34,795 nt of DNA, taken from Rubrivivax sp. Lineage in GTDB: Bacteria; Pseudomonadota; Gammaproteobacteria; Burkholderiales; Burkholderiaceae_C. The translations under genes were made by a program, and so were the position numbers. Positions 18,957 through 28,689 of the stretch are shown here, in pieces; within the stretch, counting starts at the first letter, position 1, and each line of letters opens with the position of its first letter. A model generated the notes under the pieces. That model did no database searches and was not told where the DNA came from. It saw nothing but the letters and a program-made list of their open reading frames with translations. The stretch covers positions 1 through 34,795 of the forward strand of contig JADJHR010000015.1 in the NCBI GenBank assembly GCA_016707445.1, read 5' to 3'.

Positions 18957-19240
18957 TCACGACGACACGGACAGCAGTCGTTCCACGCCGTAGAGCGCGG
19001 CCAGCTGCACCAGCTGTGCGGGCGCGCCGGTGACGGTGAAGGCGCGCCCACTGGCCTGCGCGCCACGGCGTGCCTGCAGCAGCAGCGCGATGGTCGAGGT
19101 GTCGTAGGCCTTGAGCGCCGAGGCGTCGACGCTGAACGCGCCCTGCCGCGCGCCAGCGCTGCGGGCAGCGTAGCGCCAGTGTCGCGGCCTGCTCCAGCGT
19201 GGCGTTCTCCGGGCAAACTCAGGGCGGCGTCGACATTCAC
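18957..19240 (-). CDS. mlaB: MlaB STAS-domain protein, frameshifted
   Basis: A GTG at 19240 overlaps the mlaC stop (GTGA). It starts VNVDAALSLPG; after a frameshift the STAS core reads FSVDASALKAYDTSTIALLL, including the Asp/Ser-Thr segment of MlaB, and ends YGVERLLSVSS at the TGA at 18957. MlaB binds the MlaF ATPase in the cytoplasm and stimulates the MlaFEDB complex. At about 93 codons the length is right. Two or more indels lie between 19150 and 19215. It is the last gene of the mla operon. Confidence 0.78.
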
Positions 19241-19861
19241 TTGGCGGTCGCCTTGTTGCGTTCGACCAGCGTGTTGATCAGGCCGTCGATGCCGCCCTTG
19301 GTGATCTCGCCGGCGAACTGCGAACGGTAGTTCTGCACCAGCCAGATGCCACCCACGTTGACGTCGATGATTTTCCAGACGGCGGCTGCGTCGCTGCCCC
19401 CTTGTCGAGCCGGTAGTCCAGCTTGATGCGCTCACCTTGCCGCGCACCTCGGTCTGCACGATGACCCGGGTGTTGCCGGGCACCGGCAGCGTCTTGTGAC
19501 CTCGACAGTCTGGTCCTTCACCTGGGTCAGCGCGCCGGCGTACAGGCGCAGCAGCAGCGTCTTGAACTCGACCTGCAGCTTGCTGCGCTGCTCGGGCGTG
19601 GCGGTGCGCCACTGCGGGCCGACGGCCGAGCGCGTGGCGACCTCGAAGTTCACGCTGGGCATGACCTTGGTGTCGACCAGGGCCGAGATGCGCGACATGT
19701 CGCCGGCCTGATGCCCTTGTCGGCCTTCGCGGCGTCGATGACTTTGATGGAGATCTGGCGCACCAGGTCGTCGGGGCGGTCTGTGCCCAGACCGGAGTGG
19801 CCAGCACGATGGTGGCCACAGTCGCAGTCAGGGCCAGGGTGGTCAGCAGTTGGTCGAACAC
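19237..19861 (-). CDS. mlaC: MlaC periplasmic phospholipid shuttle, frameshifted
   Basis: A GTG at 19861, preceded by AAAGGA, opens a Sec signal peptide (MFDQLLTTLALTATVATIVL, cleavage near VWA-QT). Conserved MlaC segments occur in successive frames: MSRISALVDTKVMPSVNFEV, EQRSKLQVEFKTLLLRLYAG, and a C-terminus with DVNVGGIWLVQNYRSQFAGE ending in NKATAK. MlaC ferries phospholipid between MlaA at the outer membrane and MlaD at the inner membrane. Shifts lie near 19780, 19710, 19500, 19440 and 19400. The total length (about 208 codons) is normal for the family. The stop overlaps mlaB by four bases. Confidence 0.83.
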
Positions 19862-19930
19862 GGGAGTCCTTTCAAGTAGCGGCCGGGTTGCCTGGCCGCA
19901 GGCTCCTAGCGCGCCAGGTCGGCCGGCGGC

Positions 19931-20739
19931 TCACTGCGGGGCCGAAGCCGCCGGTTTGGGAGCCGACGCGGCTGCGGGCCGGCGGCGCGCTGGCCGCCTC
20001 GTCATCGAAGATTTCCATCGGCGGCGCGCCGTCGTACTGGGCGTCGAGCCGTCTTGCGAGTAGGGCATCGCGGAAGAAGCTGTACTGTCCAGGCCACCTG
20101 GTCGATCAGCGCACCCGCCACCAGCAAATTGGTGCGCAGGTTGACTGGTTCCAGCGCCGTCGTGTACTGCGCCGAGGCCGCGTCGGGCAGGGTCGAGGGC
20201 GAGAACTGGCAGTCTAGCGGGGGTGCCCACCGCATCGCGCAACGTCGATGGCCCGGAGAAAGGGCAGCACAAGGTAGGGCCCCTGCGGGAATCCCCACAC
20301 GCCCAGGGTCTGGCCGAGTCTTCGCTGCGGCGCGTCAGGCCGACCTCTGTGGCAGGGTCGAGCAGGCCGCCCAGGCCGAAGAAGTTGTTGGTCAGCACGC
20401 GCATGCCCATCTCCATGCCGCTCTGCACCTTGCCCTGCAGGAATTGGTTGGCGGTGGACCACACGTCGTACAGGTTGCCCAGCACGTTGTTGATGCCGGT
20501 GCGGATGAACGACGGCACGATGTCGCGGTAGGCCTGTGCCACCGGCTTCAGCACGGCCTCGTCGACCTTCTCGTTGAAGCTGAAGACTTTGCGGTTCCAG
20601 CTTTCCCAGGGGTCGCCCGGCGTGACGGCGGCCGGTGCGCCACCGGCGCCGCGGTGGGCACCGCAGCGCAGCCGCCCAGCAGGCCCAGGGCCAGCGCCAG
20701 CAGCACCGCGAAGGCGCGCAGGCCGACGCTACCGGTCAT
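19931..20739 (-). CDS. mlaA: MlaA/VacJ outer-membrane lipoprotein of the mla operon, frameshifted
   Basis: The ATG at 20739 shares its A with the mlaD stop (TGATG). The leader ends LLGGCAAV, a good lipobox. After a shift near 20635 the MlaA block DPWESWNRKVFSFNEKVD appears, then VLKPVAQAYRDIVPSFIRTG, NNFFGLGGLLDPATEVGL and, after another break near 20310, the rest of the domain with DQVAWTVQLLP. A low-complexity Ala/Pro tail (SAPKPAASAPQ) ends at 19931. MlaA removes phospholipid from the outer leaflet. Having mlaA inside the operon is common in beta- and gammaproteobacteria outside the enterics. It is paralogous to 1-595, but broken where that one is not. Confidence 0.83.
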
Positions 20740-21233
20740 CACTTCGCCGCTCCCGAGGCGGGTGCCGCAGCCGCGCCCGGACCTTCGGCCTTGCTGCTCA
20801 GGAACTGGCCGATCAGGTTTTCCAGCACCACGGCCGATTGAGTCTGCGCCACCAGTTCGCCGGTGTCCAGGTTCTTGTCATCGCCGCCTGGCTCCAGGCC
20901 GATGTACTGGTCACCCAGCAGGCCGGCGGTCAGGATCTTGGCGGCGGAGTCCTTGGGGAACTGGTAGACGCGGTCGACTTCCATCGTGACCACGCCCTGG
21001 AAAGTCTTGGCGTCGAGCTGGATGTTCGTGACGCGGCCCACCGTGACGCCCGCCGTGCGCACCGGCGCACGCACCTTCAGGCCGCCGATGTTGTCGAAGT
21101 TGGCCTTCAGCGTGTAGGTGTCGCCTCCGCCCATGCTGCCCAGGTTGGCGACCTTCAAGGCCAGGAAGACCAGGCCGACCAGGCCCAGCACCACGAAGAA
21201 CCCCACCAGGGTCTCGCTGGTTCTTTTGCCCAT
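20739..21233 (-). CDS. mlaD: MlaD, MCE-domain phospholipid transporter subunit
   Basis: This 164-residue protein is intact. One N-terminal membrane helix (ETLVGFFVVLGLVGLVFLAL) anchors it; the MCE domain follows (ANFDNIGGLKVRAPVRTAGV, VGRVTNIQLD, LLGDQYIGLEPGG). MlaD forms a hexameric ring on the periplasmic face of the MlaFE transporter and exchanges lipid with MlaC. It ends in an Ala/Pro-rich tail (AAAPASGAAK). It lies 31 bases downstream of mlaE and overlaps mlaA by one base. Confidence 0.93.
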   Translation of the reverse strand: MGKRTSETLVGFFVVLGLVGLVFLALKVANLGSMGGGDTYTLKANFDNIGGLKVRAPVRTAGVTVGRVTNIQLDAKTFQGVVTMEVDRVYQFPKDSAAKILTAGLLGDQYIGLEPGGDDKNLDTGELVAQTQSAVVLENLIGQFLSSKAEGPGAAAAPASGAAK

Positions 21234-21264
21234 GTTCCGTTGTGCTCCTGTCTGCGGCGCCGCG

Positions 21265-22049
21265 TCAGGGCGTCGAGAACATCAGTGCGGTGAGCACGAA
21301 GTCCATGCCCAGCACCCAAAGTGAAGAGATCACCACCGTGCGGGTGGTGGCATAGGCCACGCCTTCAGGCGTGGCTTCGGTCTCGAAGCCCTGGTACAGC
21401 GCGACCAGGGTGCAGATGACGCCGAAGACCGCGGCCTTGACGAGACCGTTGCCAACGTCGCGCCAGACATCGACCTTGGTCTGCATGATCGACCAGAAGT
21501 TGCCTGCGTCGACGCCGATCAGCAGCACCGCCACGACATAGGCGCCGAGGATGCCGATCGCCGAGAACAACACGGCAAGGATGGGCATCGAGACGATGCC
21601 GGCGATGAAGCGCGGGACAACACGCGGGCCTTGGGGTCGATGGCCATGAGCTCCATCGCGGCGATCTGTTCGCCAGCCTTCACGAGGCCGATCTCGGCCG
21701 TCAGCGAGGGTGCCGGCGCGGGCCGGCGAACAACAGCGCGGTGATGACCACCGGGCCGAGTTCCCGTACCAGCGCCAGGTTGACGATCAGGCCCAGGCTC
21801 GGCGGCGCCGTAGGTCACCAGCGCGTAGTACATCTGCAGCGCGAGCACGAAACCGACCGCCAGGCCCGAGGCCAGGATGATGATCAGCGAGCGGTTGCCG
21901 ATCGCATGGATCTGAACCACCACCAGGCCGAAGCGGCGCAGCGAAGCCGGCACCGCGCGCAGCACGTCGAGGAAGAAGAAGGCCGCATGGCCCCAGCCGC
22001 GGAACTGTTCGAGCGTGTGCGCGCCCAGTCGTTGGACGAAGGCCTTCAT
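21265..22049 (-). CDS. mlaE: MlaE permease, frameshifted
   Basis: The ATG at 22049 overlaps the mlaF stop (ATGA). The N-terminus has an amphipathic segment, HTLEQFRGWGHAAFFFLDVL, then hydrophobic helices (SLIIILASGLAVGFVLALQM). After frame changes near 21800 and 21725 comes the conserved coupling region LTAEIGLVKAGEQIAAMELM; after another near 21620 the helices PILAVLFSAIGILGAYVVAV and the end WVLGMDFVLTALMF. MlaE dimers are the membrane core of the Mla ABC transporter. The size (about 261 codons) matches. Only the first part would be translated if the sequence is literal. Confidence 0.85.
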
Positions 22050-22857
22050 GCGCCAGTCAACCCAAAGTCGGCCGCGATCTCGGGTGCGGGTAGTGAAACT
22101 TCACCGGGCCATCGGGTTCGCCGCACGAACTGGCGGGTTTCAGGGTCCATGCTGTCCATCAGTTCCTGGGGCGTGCCACGGGCCACGATGCGGCCGCCGG
22201 CGGCCATCAGCACGACGTGGTCGCTGATGGCCATGCACTCGGGCACGTCGTGGCTGATCACCAGCGAGGTCGAGCCGGTCACGTCATTGAGCGTGCGGAT
22301 GAGCTTGGCAGCCACGCCCATGCTGATGAGGTCGAGGCCGGGCGAAGGGCTCGTCAGTGCATGATGAGCTCGGGTCCAGCGCGATGGCGCGTGCCAGCGC
22401 GACACGACGTGCCATGCCCCCCGACACTTCGCTGATGCGCAGCCCGGCCGCGCCGCGCAGGCCCACGGCATTGAGCTTCATCAGCACGATGTCGCGGATC
22501 ATGGCTTCCGAGCAGCTCGGTCATCTCGCGCAGCGGGAAGGCGACGTTATCGAAGACGCTGAGGTCGGTGAAGAGCGCGCCGAACTGGAAGAGCATGCCC
22601 AGGCGCCGCCGCAGCCGGTAGAGCTGGGCGCGGTCTCGGGTGTCGACGGTTTCGCCGTCGAAGACGACGCGGCCCTTGTCGGGCCGGTGCACGCCGCCGA
22701 TCAGGCGCAACAGCGTGGTCTTGCCGCAGCCCGATCCGCCCAGCAGCGCCGTGACCTTGCCGCGCGGGAACTTCAGCGAGACGTCGTTGAGGATCACCCG
22801 GCTGTTGTCGTAGCCGAAGGTGACGTGGTCGATCTCGATGAAGGTGTCGGAGGTCAA
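22046..22857 (-). CDS. mlaF: MlaF ATPase, frameshifted
   Basis: MlaF powers the Mla phospholipid transporter. FIEIDHVTFGYDNSRVILND begins the conserved protein; Walker A is GGSGCGKTT; the Q-loop part reads LGMLFQFGALFTDLSVFDNV. After a shift near 22505 comes the signature ISEVSGGMARRVALARAIAL, then, after shifts around 22350-22375, the Walker B region and SLVISHDVPECMAISDHVVL with the switch His. The TGA at 22046-22048 overlaps mlaE. The start is uncertain: TTG at 22857 lies just before the conserved region and no ATG is close in frame. No promoter was recognised upstream. Confidence 0.84.
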
Positions 22858-23029
22858 GCGGGTACCGGCGCGAGAGCCAAGGCCGCTCGCTTCCTGGGTG
22901 GAAAGGAGCTGATTTTCGCACGGTGCTGTAAATCCAAGCGCTCGGGAAGGTGGTCTGCATAGCCCCCGTGCAAGTCTCATTTCCTGAGCGTGAGTGAACA
23001 TCGATGGGGCCAAGCAGGAAGTAAACCGA
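22858..23029. other. Region upstream of mlaF
   Basis: This should hold the mla promoter (reading left), but I see no strong -35/-10 pair and no gene. Confidence 0.35.
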
Positions 23030-23391
23030 CCTGGGTCTGAACCTGACGGGCAAGCACGAGTTCCTGGCGCAGATGGATCGCCTGAATCGCTTCCAGGTCG
23101 CCACGAGCGCTGGCGCTGTCCACGACCGCGAGATCCCCTTACGGCAGCAAGGGCAGCGTACCCAACGAGAAGTTCAAGGCCGTCAACACCCTCATCAGCA
23201 ACGTCAAGTCCGCGCTCACCAGGACCTACCGCGTTTCAAGGTTCGCCGCCAATGTTGGCTTCCGCTACACTGCTGAGGTGCAGTTCCGCTTCAACCGGCG
23301 CTACGACATGCGCGCCATCCTCGGCAGCCTGCTGCGGGCGCTGGCCAAGACGCCCAGCCAGCCCGAGCGGGGAATCAGGGTTGCTCATGCC
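23030..23391 (+). mobile_element. Transposase fragments: IS5-like N-terminus then IS1595-like (ISXO2) C-terminus
   Basis: At about 23030-23085 the plus strand reads DLGLNLTGKHEFLAQMDR, reminiscent of an IS5-family N-terminus (weak). From 23140 one uninterrupted frame encodes the C-terminal part of an IS1595/ISXO2-type transposase: FKAVNTLISNVKSALTRTYR, VQFRFNRRYDMRAILGSLL, TPSQPERGIRV. The catalytic DDN/E core and terminal repeats are missing and the frame runs on without its usual stop. Both are relics marking a junction between the mla operon and the ABC-export operon. Confidence 0.65.
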
Positions 23392-23495
23392 CTCTGCTTC
23401 TTCGACTCGGGCTCTATCCTCGCCCATCGGAGCAGCCGTTCCACTTTGGGCCGTGTTCAGATTTTCGCTGCTGGCTCTGTTGTCACCCTTGCAAC

Positions 23496-24629
23496 TCACT
23501 CCTGCGCCAGCGACTTTCGAAACCGCCCGAGGGACGCGAAGAAGAAGGCCGCCCCAATGGCTGCGATGGCCAGCAGGGTCGGCCAAACGATGGCCACGCC
23601 GGCGCCGCGGTACAGCACGGCCTGGGCCAGGCTCACGAAGTGCGTTGTCGGTGCCAGCAGCATCACGGTGCGCAGCACCTCGGGCATGCTCTCGCGCGGC
23701 GTCATGCCGCCCGACAGCATCTGCAGCGGCAGCAGCACCAGGATGATCAGCAGCGCCAGTTGCGGCATCGAGCGTGCCACCGTGCCCATGAAGATGCCCA
23801 TCGAGGTGGTGGCAAACAGGTGCAGGGCCACGCCTGCCATGAACAGGGCGAGCGAGCCGCCGATGGGCATCTCCAGCACACCCTGGACCATCAAGCGCAG
23901 CGACAGCGTCGACGCCAGCAGCACCACGCCGCCCATGGCCAGCACCTTGGCCAGCATGATCTCGGTCGGGCGCACTGGCATGACCAGCAGGTGTTGCAGC
24001 GTGCCGTGCTCGCGCTCGCGGATCAGCGCTGCCCCGGCCAGGATGATGGACAGCATGGTGGCCATGTTGATCACCTCCATCACGCCGGCGAACCATGCAC
24101 TGTTCGATGTCGGATTGAAGCGCATGCGAACGGCCAGTTCCACGGGTGACATGGCCACGGCTCGCTCGCCCTGGACGAACTCCTGCAACTCCAGCTGGAT
24201 CATGCTCTGCACATAGCCGGTGCCGACGAAGGACTGGCGCATCTGCGTGGCGTCGACGTTCAGCTGCAGCGCCGGCCGGCGCCCCGCAAGCACGTCGCGC
24301 TGGAATCCTGGCGGGATGTCGAGCACGAAGCTGTAGCGCCCGGTGTCCAGACCGGCGTCCATCGCCCCGAGCGAGATCAGGTCCGGCACCAGAAAGTCGG
24401 GCGGAATGAACGCCGCGATCAGCCGCTGCGACAGCACGGTCTGGTCCTCGTCGACGACCGCGATGGGGGCCCGCACCAGGCGGTCAGGCATGGCCGTGGC
24501 GGCCGTGTAGATCGCGCCGCTGAAAGCCCAGACCACGAACAGCAGCAGCAGGCGGTCGCGCCACAGGCTGCGCAGCTCCTTGCCCGCGAGCTGCAGCACG
24601 ACGTGCCAGGACAGCGCCAGCTTCTTCAT
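23496..24629 (-). CDS. yhhJ: ABC-2 type export permease (YhhJ-like)
   Basis: The 377-residue protein starts at ATG 24629 (MKKLALSWHVVLQLAGKEL), sharing its A with the reconstructed rbbA stop (TGATG). It has one N-terminal helix, a large extracytoplasmic loop (about residues 45-170), then five helices ending with PTLLAIAAIGAAFFFASLGR. The motif AALIREREHGTLQHLLVMPV is the ABC-2 permease signature. In E. coli yhiI-rbbA-yhhJ form one operon; YhhJ is thought to pair with the RbbA membrane part. The gene is intact and is the last of the operon. Substrate unknown, probably an amphipathic drug or lipid. Confidence 0.88.
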   Translation of the reverse strand: MKKLALSWHVVLQLAGKELRSLWRDRLLLLFVVWAFSGAIYTAATAMPDRLVRAPIAVVDEDQTVLSQRLIAAFIPPDFLVPDLISLGAMDAGLDTGRYSFVLDIPPGFQRDVLAGRRPALQLNVDATQMRQSFVGTGYVQSMIQLELQEFVQGERAVAMSPVELAVRMRFNPTSNSAWFAGVMEVINMATMLSIILAGAALIREREHGTLQHLLVMPVRPTEIMLAKVLAMGGVVLLASTLSLRLMVQGVLEMPIGGSLALFMAGVALHLFATTSMGIFMGTVARSMPQLALLIILVLLPLQMLSGGMTPRESMPEVLRTVMLLAPTTHFVSLAQAVLYRGAGVAIVWPTLLAIAAIGAAFFFASLGRFRKSLAQE

Positions 24630-27386
24630 CAGCGCTCCTGCTTCCTGAGCAGCAGCACGCTCAGCGCGGCAGCACGGGGCCGGCCAGCGCGAGCGGCACG
24701 AACAGGGCATTCAGGTCTGCGAAGCCCAGCGCCTTGGAGAACGTGCCCCGGCTGATGGTGACGAAAGGCGCGGTGGGGTAGATCTGGCCCATCACGGCCG
24801 AGAAGCCCTCGAGCGTGGAGACCGGGTTCAGGATGCCGGAGAACTGGATCGCCGGCAGCATGGTCGCCAGCGCGGTGCCGAACAGCGCGGCCAGCTGGCT
24901 GTTGGTGAAGGCGGACATCAGCAGCCCGAGCGCCGTGGCCGCGAACACGTAGAGCAGCGCGGCCAGCGTGAAGGTGGCCAGGCTGCCGGTGAACGGCACG
25001 CCGAACAGCGTGACCGCCATCAGCGTCATCAGCGCGAAGTTCACCATGCCGGCGCCCACGTAGGGCAGTTGCTTGCCGAGCAGGAACTCCAGCTTGGTGA
25101 CGGGCGTGACGTAGAGGTTGGTGATCGAGCCCATTTCCTTCTCGCGCACGACGGCCAGCGCCGCCAGCATCGACGGGATGAAGATCAGGAGGATCGGGAT
25201 CACCGCCGGCACCATCGAGACGATGCTGCGCACGCCGGGGTTGTAACGGTAGCGCACTTCCACGCTGGCCGCGGGTCGGATGTCGACGCCTGCGTCGGCC
25301 AGGCGCTGGGCCACGAAGCCGGTGTGCAGGGCCTGCACATAGCCCGAGACGATCTCGGCACGCATCGGCATCGCGCCGTCGATCCACACGCCCACCGTCG
25401 CGGGCCGGCCTCGCGCGAGGTCGGCGCCGAAGCCGGGCGGGATTTCCACGGCCAGCGCCAGTTCGCCGCTGCGCATGCGCCGGTCCATCTCGGCGTTGCT
25501 GCCCAGTGGTGCCTGTTCGAGGAAGTACGGTGAGCCCGACAGTTCAAGCGTGTAGGCGCGGCTGGCGGCGCTGCCGTCGCGGTCGAGCACGGCGTAGCGC
25601 AGGTCCTGCACGTCCAGGCTGATGCCGTAGCCCATGATCAGCATCAGCAGCACCGTGCCCAGCAGCGACATCGCCAGGCGGATCGGGTCGCGCAGCAGTT
25701 CCAGTGTCTCGCGCCGTGCGCAGCTCAGCAGCCGATGGCGGCTGAACAGGCGTTGGGTGCGTGCCACGGCCTTGGCGGTGGCGGATGTGCCGCCGTGGCC
25801 CGCGTCAATCGGGAGGGTGGGCGCCGCGGCTTGCCTCACCGGGGGGTCGGCCGGCGTCTGCGCGTCGCTCAGCCAGGCGACGAAGCTGTCTTCCAGCGAG
25901 CCGCCGCCGCGCTCGCTGGCCAGCGCGGCAGGCGTGCCGCTGGCCAGCACGCGCCCGGCGTGCATCAGCGAGACGCGGTCGCAGCGCTCGGCCTCGTTCA
26001 TGAAGTGGGTGGACACGAAGATGGTCACGCCGTCGCGCCGTGACAGGTCGATCATCAAGGCCCAGAAATCGTCGCGGGCCACCGGGTCCACGCCGGAGGT
26101 CGGTTCGTCCAGGATCAGCAGCTCGGGTTCGTGCACCACCGCGGCAGCCAATTGCAGGCGCTGGCGGTGACCGAGTGGCAGCGTCATCGGCAGGATCTCG
26201 GCGCTATCGTGCAGGCCGAAGCGGTCGAGCAGGGTGTCCACGCGTTCGGAGATGCGCTGCCTGCCGAGGCCGAAGAGCTGGCCCTGCAGTTCGAGGTTCT
26301 GCCGCACCGTCAGGTCGCGGTAGAGCGAGAAGCCCTGCGACATGTAGCCCACGCGGCGCCGCACGGCCATGTCGCGCGCGTCCAGCGGCACGCCGAACAG
26401 GCGCACACTGCCTTCGGTGGCCGGCAGCAGGCCGGTCAGCATCTTCATCGTCGTCGTCTTGCCGCAGCCGTTGGAGCCGAGGAAGCCGAAGATCTCGCCT
26501 CGCTCGATCCTGAAACTCACCCGGTCCACCGCGGTGAAGTCGCCGAAGCGGTAGCTCAGGTCGTGCGCCTCGATGGCGATGTCCTGCGCTGCGGCCGTGC
26601 GCGGCGGCACGACCAGCTCGCCATGTGTGCCGCGGCGCTCGGCTGGCAGCAAGGCGATGAAGGCGGCTTCGAGGCTGGCGCAGCCGGTGCGCTGCAAGAG
26701 CTCGGCCGGCGCGCCGGTGGCCAGCACGCGCCCGGCGTCCATCGCCACCAGGCGGTCGAAGCGTCCGGCTTCCTCCATGTAGGCGGTGGCCACGAGCACG
26801 GTCATGCCGGCATTGCGGGCGCGGATGCGGTCGATCAGCTCCCAGAACTGGCGGCGCGACAGCGGGTCGACGCCCGTCGTCGGCTCGTCGAGGATCAACA
26901 GTTCAGGGTCATGGATCAGCGCGCAGCACAGGCCGAGCTTCTGCTTCATGCCGCCGGAGAGCTTGCCCACGGGCCGGTCCGCGAAGGGCAGCAGACCCGT
27001 GCTGCCCAACAGTTCGGCGATGCGCGCCTCGCGCTCGCGCCGGCCGTGGCCGAACAGGCGGCCGAAGTAGTCGAGGTTCTCGCGCACCGACAGCGTGGCG
27101 TAGAGGTTGCGACCGAGCCCCTGCGGGTTGTAGGCGATGCGCGGGCAGACGCGGCGCCGATGACCGGCCCGTGCCATGTCGCCGCCCAGCACGGTGATCT
27201 GGCCGCCTTGCAGATGGCGTGCCCCGGCAACCAGCGCCAACAGCGTGGACTTGCCCACGCCGTCGGGCCCGACGAAACCCGTGATGCCCCCTGCCGGCAG
27301 CTCAGTTCGACGTCGGCCAGGGCCAGAACGCCCCCGTAGCGGTGGGTCACCCCGGAACCTCCACGCGGCGGCACCTCGGCGCTCAT
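24629..27386 (-). CDS. rbbA: RbbA-type fused ABC transporter (two ATPase domains plus permease), frameshifts near both ends
   Basis: The ATG at 27386 overlaps the adaptor stop by four bases. Order: first ATPase domain (Walker A GPDGVGKST, signature KLSGGMKQKLG, Walker B LLILDEPTTGVDP), second ATPase domain (Walker A GSNGCGKTT, Walker B LLILDEPTSGVDP), then an ABC-2 permease (VREKEMGSITNLYVTPVTKL). The second signature reads LPLGHRQRLQLA instead of LSGGQ, as is usual in RbbA. The span is about 919 codons; E. coli RbbA has 911. One shift near 27303 separates the first 28 residues and another near 24680 restores the tail AALSVLLLRKQER. E. coli RbbA was described as ribosome-associated, yet the layout is that of an exporter. 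The main frame is long and clean, so function is plausible. Confidence 0.88.
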
Positions 27387-28440
27387 CGCGCGGGCGCGGA
27401 AGCCGGCGCGGCACGCTTGCCTCGGGCACGTTCACCGCCAGTTCCGGCGGCCAGGGCTCGACGCCGGTGCGGACGTAGGCCATGCCCGGCAGCCCGGTCT
27501 TGACCTGATCGCGGTGCTGGCCGAGCAGCACCGGGTCGACCCGCGCGCGCACCTTGAAGACCATCTTCTGCCGCTCCGACTCGGTCTCCACCGTCTTGGG
27601 CGTGAACTGGGCGACGCTGGCCACGAAGTCCACCTGCGCCGGAATGACCATCTTGGGTGCCGCATCGAGCACCAGACGCGCTTCGGCGCCGATGGCCACG
27701 CGGCCGGCGGCAGTCTCGGGCAGGAAGAAGTTCATCGTCACGTCCGACAGATCGACCAGCGACACCACGCGCCCACCGCCGGCCAGCACCTCGCCGCCCT
27801 GGGCCAGCACGGTCTGCACGCGCCCGCCGCGCGGCGCGCGCAGCACCGCGTCGGCGATCTCGACCTGGATGCGGTCCGCTGCCGCCTGCGCCGATTCGAT
27901 GGCGGCCTCGGACTCGACGATCTGCGAGCGGGCGGTCAGCACCGCCGACTCGGCCTCGATGCGCTGCGACCTGGCGGCGCTCAGCGCGGCGCGGCTGGCC
28001 TGGACGCGCGCGTTGGCGGCGTCGAGCTGCTGAGGCGAGAAGAACTTCTGCGCCACCAGCTCCGAGGTGCGGCGCAGTTCCTTCTCGGCCAGGGCGGCCT
28101 CGGCCTCACGCTGCGCGACCAGGGATGCGACGGTCGTCACGGCCTGCTCGCGCTGCCGCACCAGGGCCGTCAGCGTCGCGCGTGCGGTTCTCGCCTGGCG
28201 CAACTGGGCCTGGGCTCCGCGCAACTGCGCGTCCAGCGATTGGGTGTCCATGCGGGCGATCTCGTCGCCGGCAGACACGAAGTCCCCCTCGCGCACGCGC
28301 ACGGACAGCAGCCGCCCGCCGCTCTTGGCAGCCACATCGATCGTCGTGGCTTCCAGTCGTCCGTTGCCGCCGGCGATGCCCTCTGGCAACCCGTCGGGGG
28401 CGGCCCAGCGCCAAGCCACGACGACACCGATGCCGATCAC
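27383..28440 (-). CDS. yhiI: HlyD-family membrane-fusion adaptor (YhiI-like), frameshift near the end
   Basis: It starts at GTG 28440 with a single hydrophobic segment, IGIGVVVAWRW, then GLPEGIAGGNGRLEATTIDV and AAKSGGRLLSVRVREGDFVS (first lipoyl half), a long coiled-coil hairpin (about residues 70-190), a second lipoyl half (DAVLRAPRGGRVQTVLAQGG) and ends PPELAVNVPEA. A shift near 27420 leads to the proper tail RAAPASAPAR and a TGA at 27383 overlapping rbbA; otherwise the frame runs into rbbA as a 1259-residue pseudo-fusion. The start is unsure: sequence to about 28550 shows MSLLCTISSVSRRW in another frame, so one more indel may have shortened the N-terminus. It is the adaptor of the yhiI-rbbA-yhhJ exporter. 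Confidence 0.85.
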
Positions 28441-28689
28441 GCGCGCGGTTCGATCCTGCCTCGGTGGCCAGCGCGTGACAGGATGCTGAGGGCAAGGTTA
28501 CCGCTCCATCGGCGGCTGACGCTGGAGATCGTGCAGAGCAACGACATCACAGCCCCGGCCTGCGCGCCTGCCGACAGATCGATCCGAATGCCAGTCAGGT
28601 TACCGAAGCCGCTGTGTTCTTGAACCACACCGGGCCGTGCGAGCGCTTCAATATAATGAGTATCGCTTACTATTATTGGGGGATCTAGG
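28441..28689. other. Divergent intergenic region between yhiI and marR
   Basis: Besides the AT-rich marR promoter at its right end, the left part may encode the true N-terminus of yhiI on the minus strand (SVSRRWSGNLALSILSR in a shifted frame). Nothing else is recognisable. Confidence 0.4.
28649..28677 (+). promoter_or_regulatory. A+T-rich promoter/operator upstream of marR-emrAB
   Basis: In an otherwise GC-rich stretch, 28649-28677 is strikingly A+T-rich. It contains an exact TATAAT (28652-28657) and an imperfect dyad, TAATGAGTA with TTACTATTA, centred near 28664. MarR proteins usually bind such AT-rich dyads over their own promoter. No good -35 was found at 17-base spacing. Confidence 0.5.
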
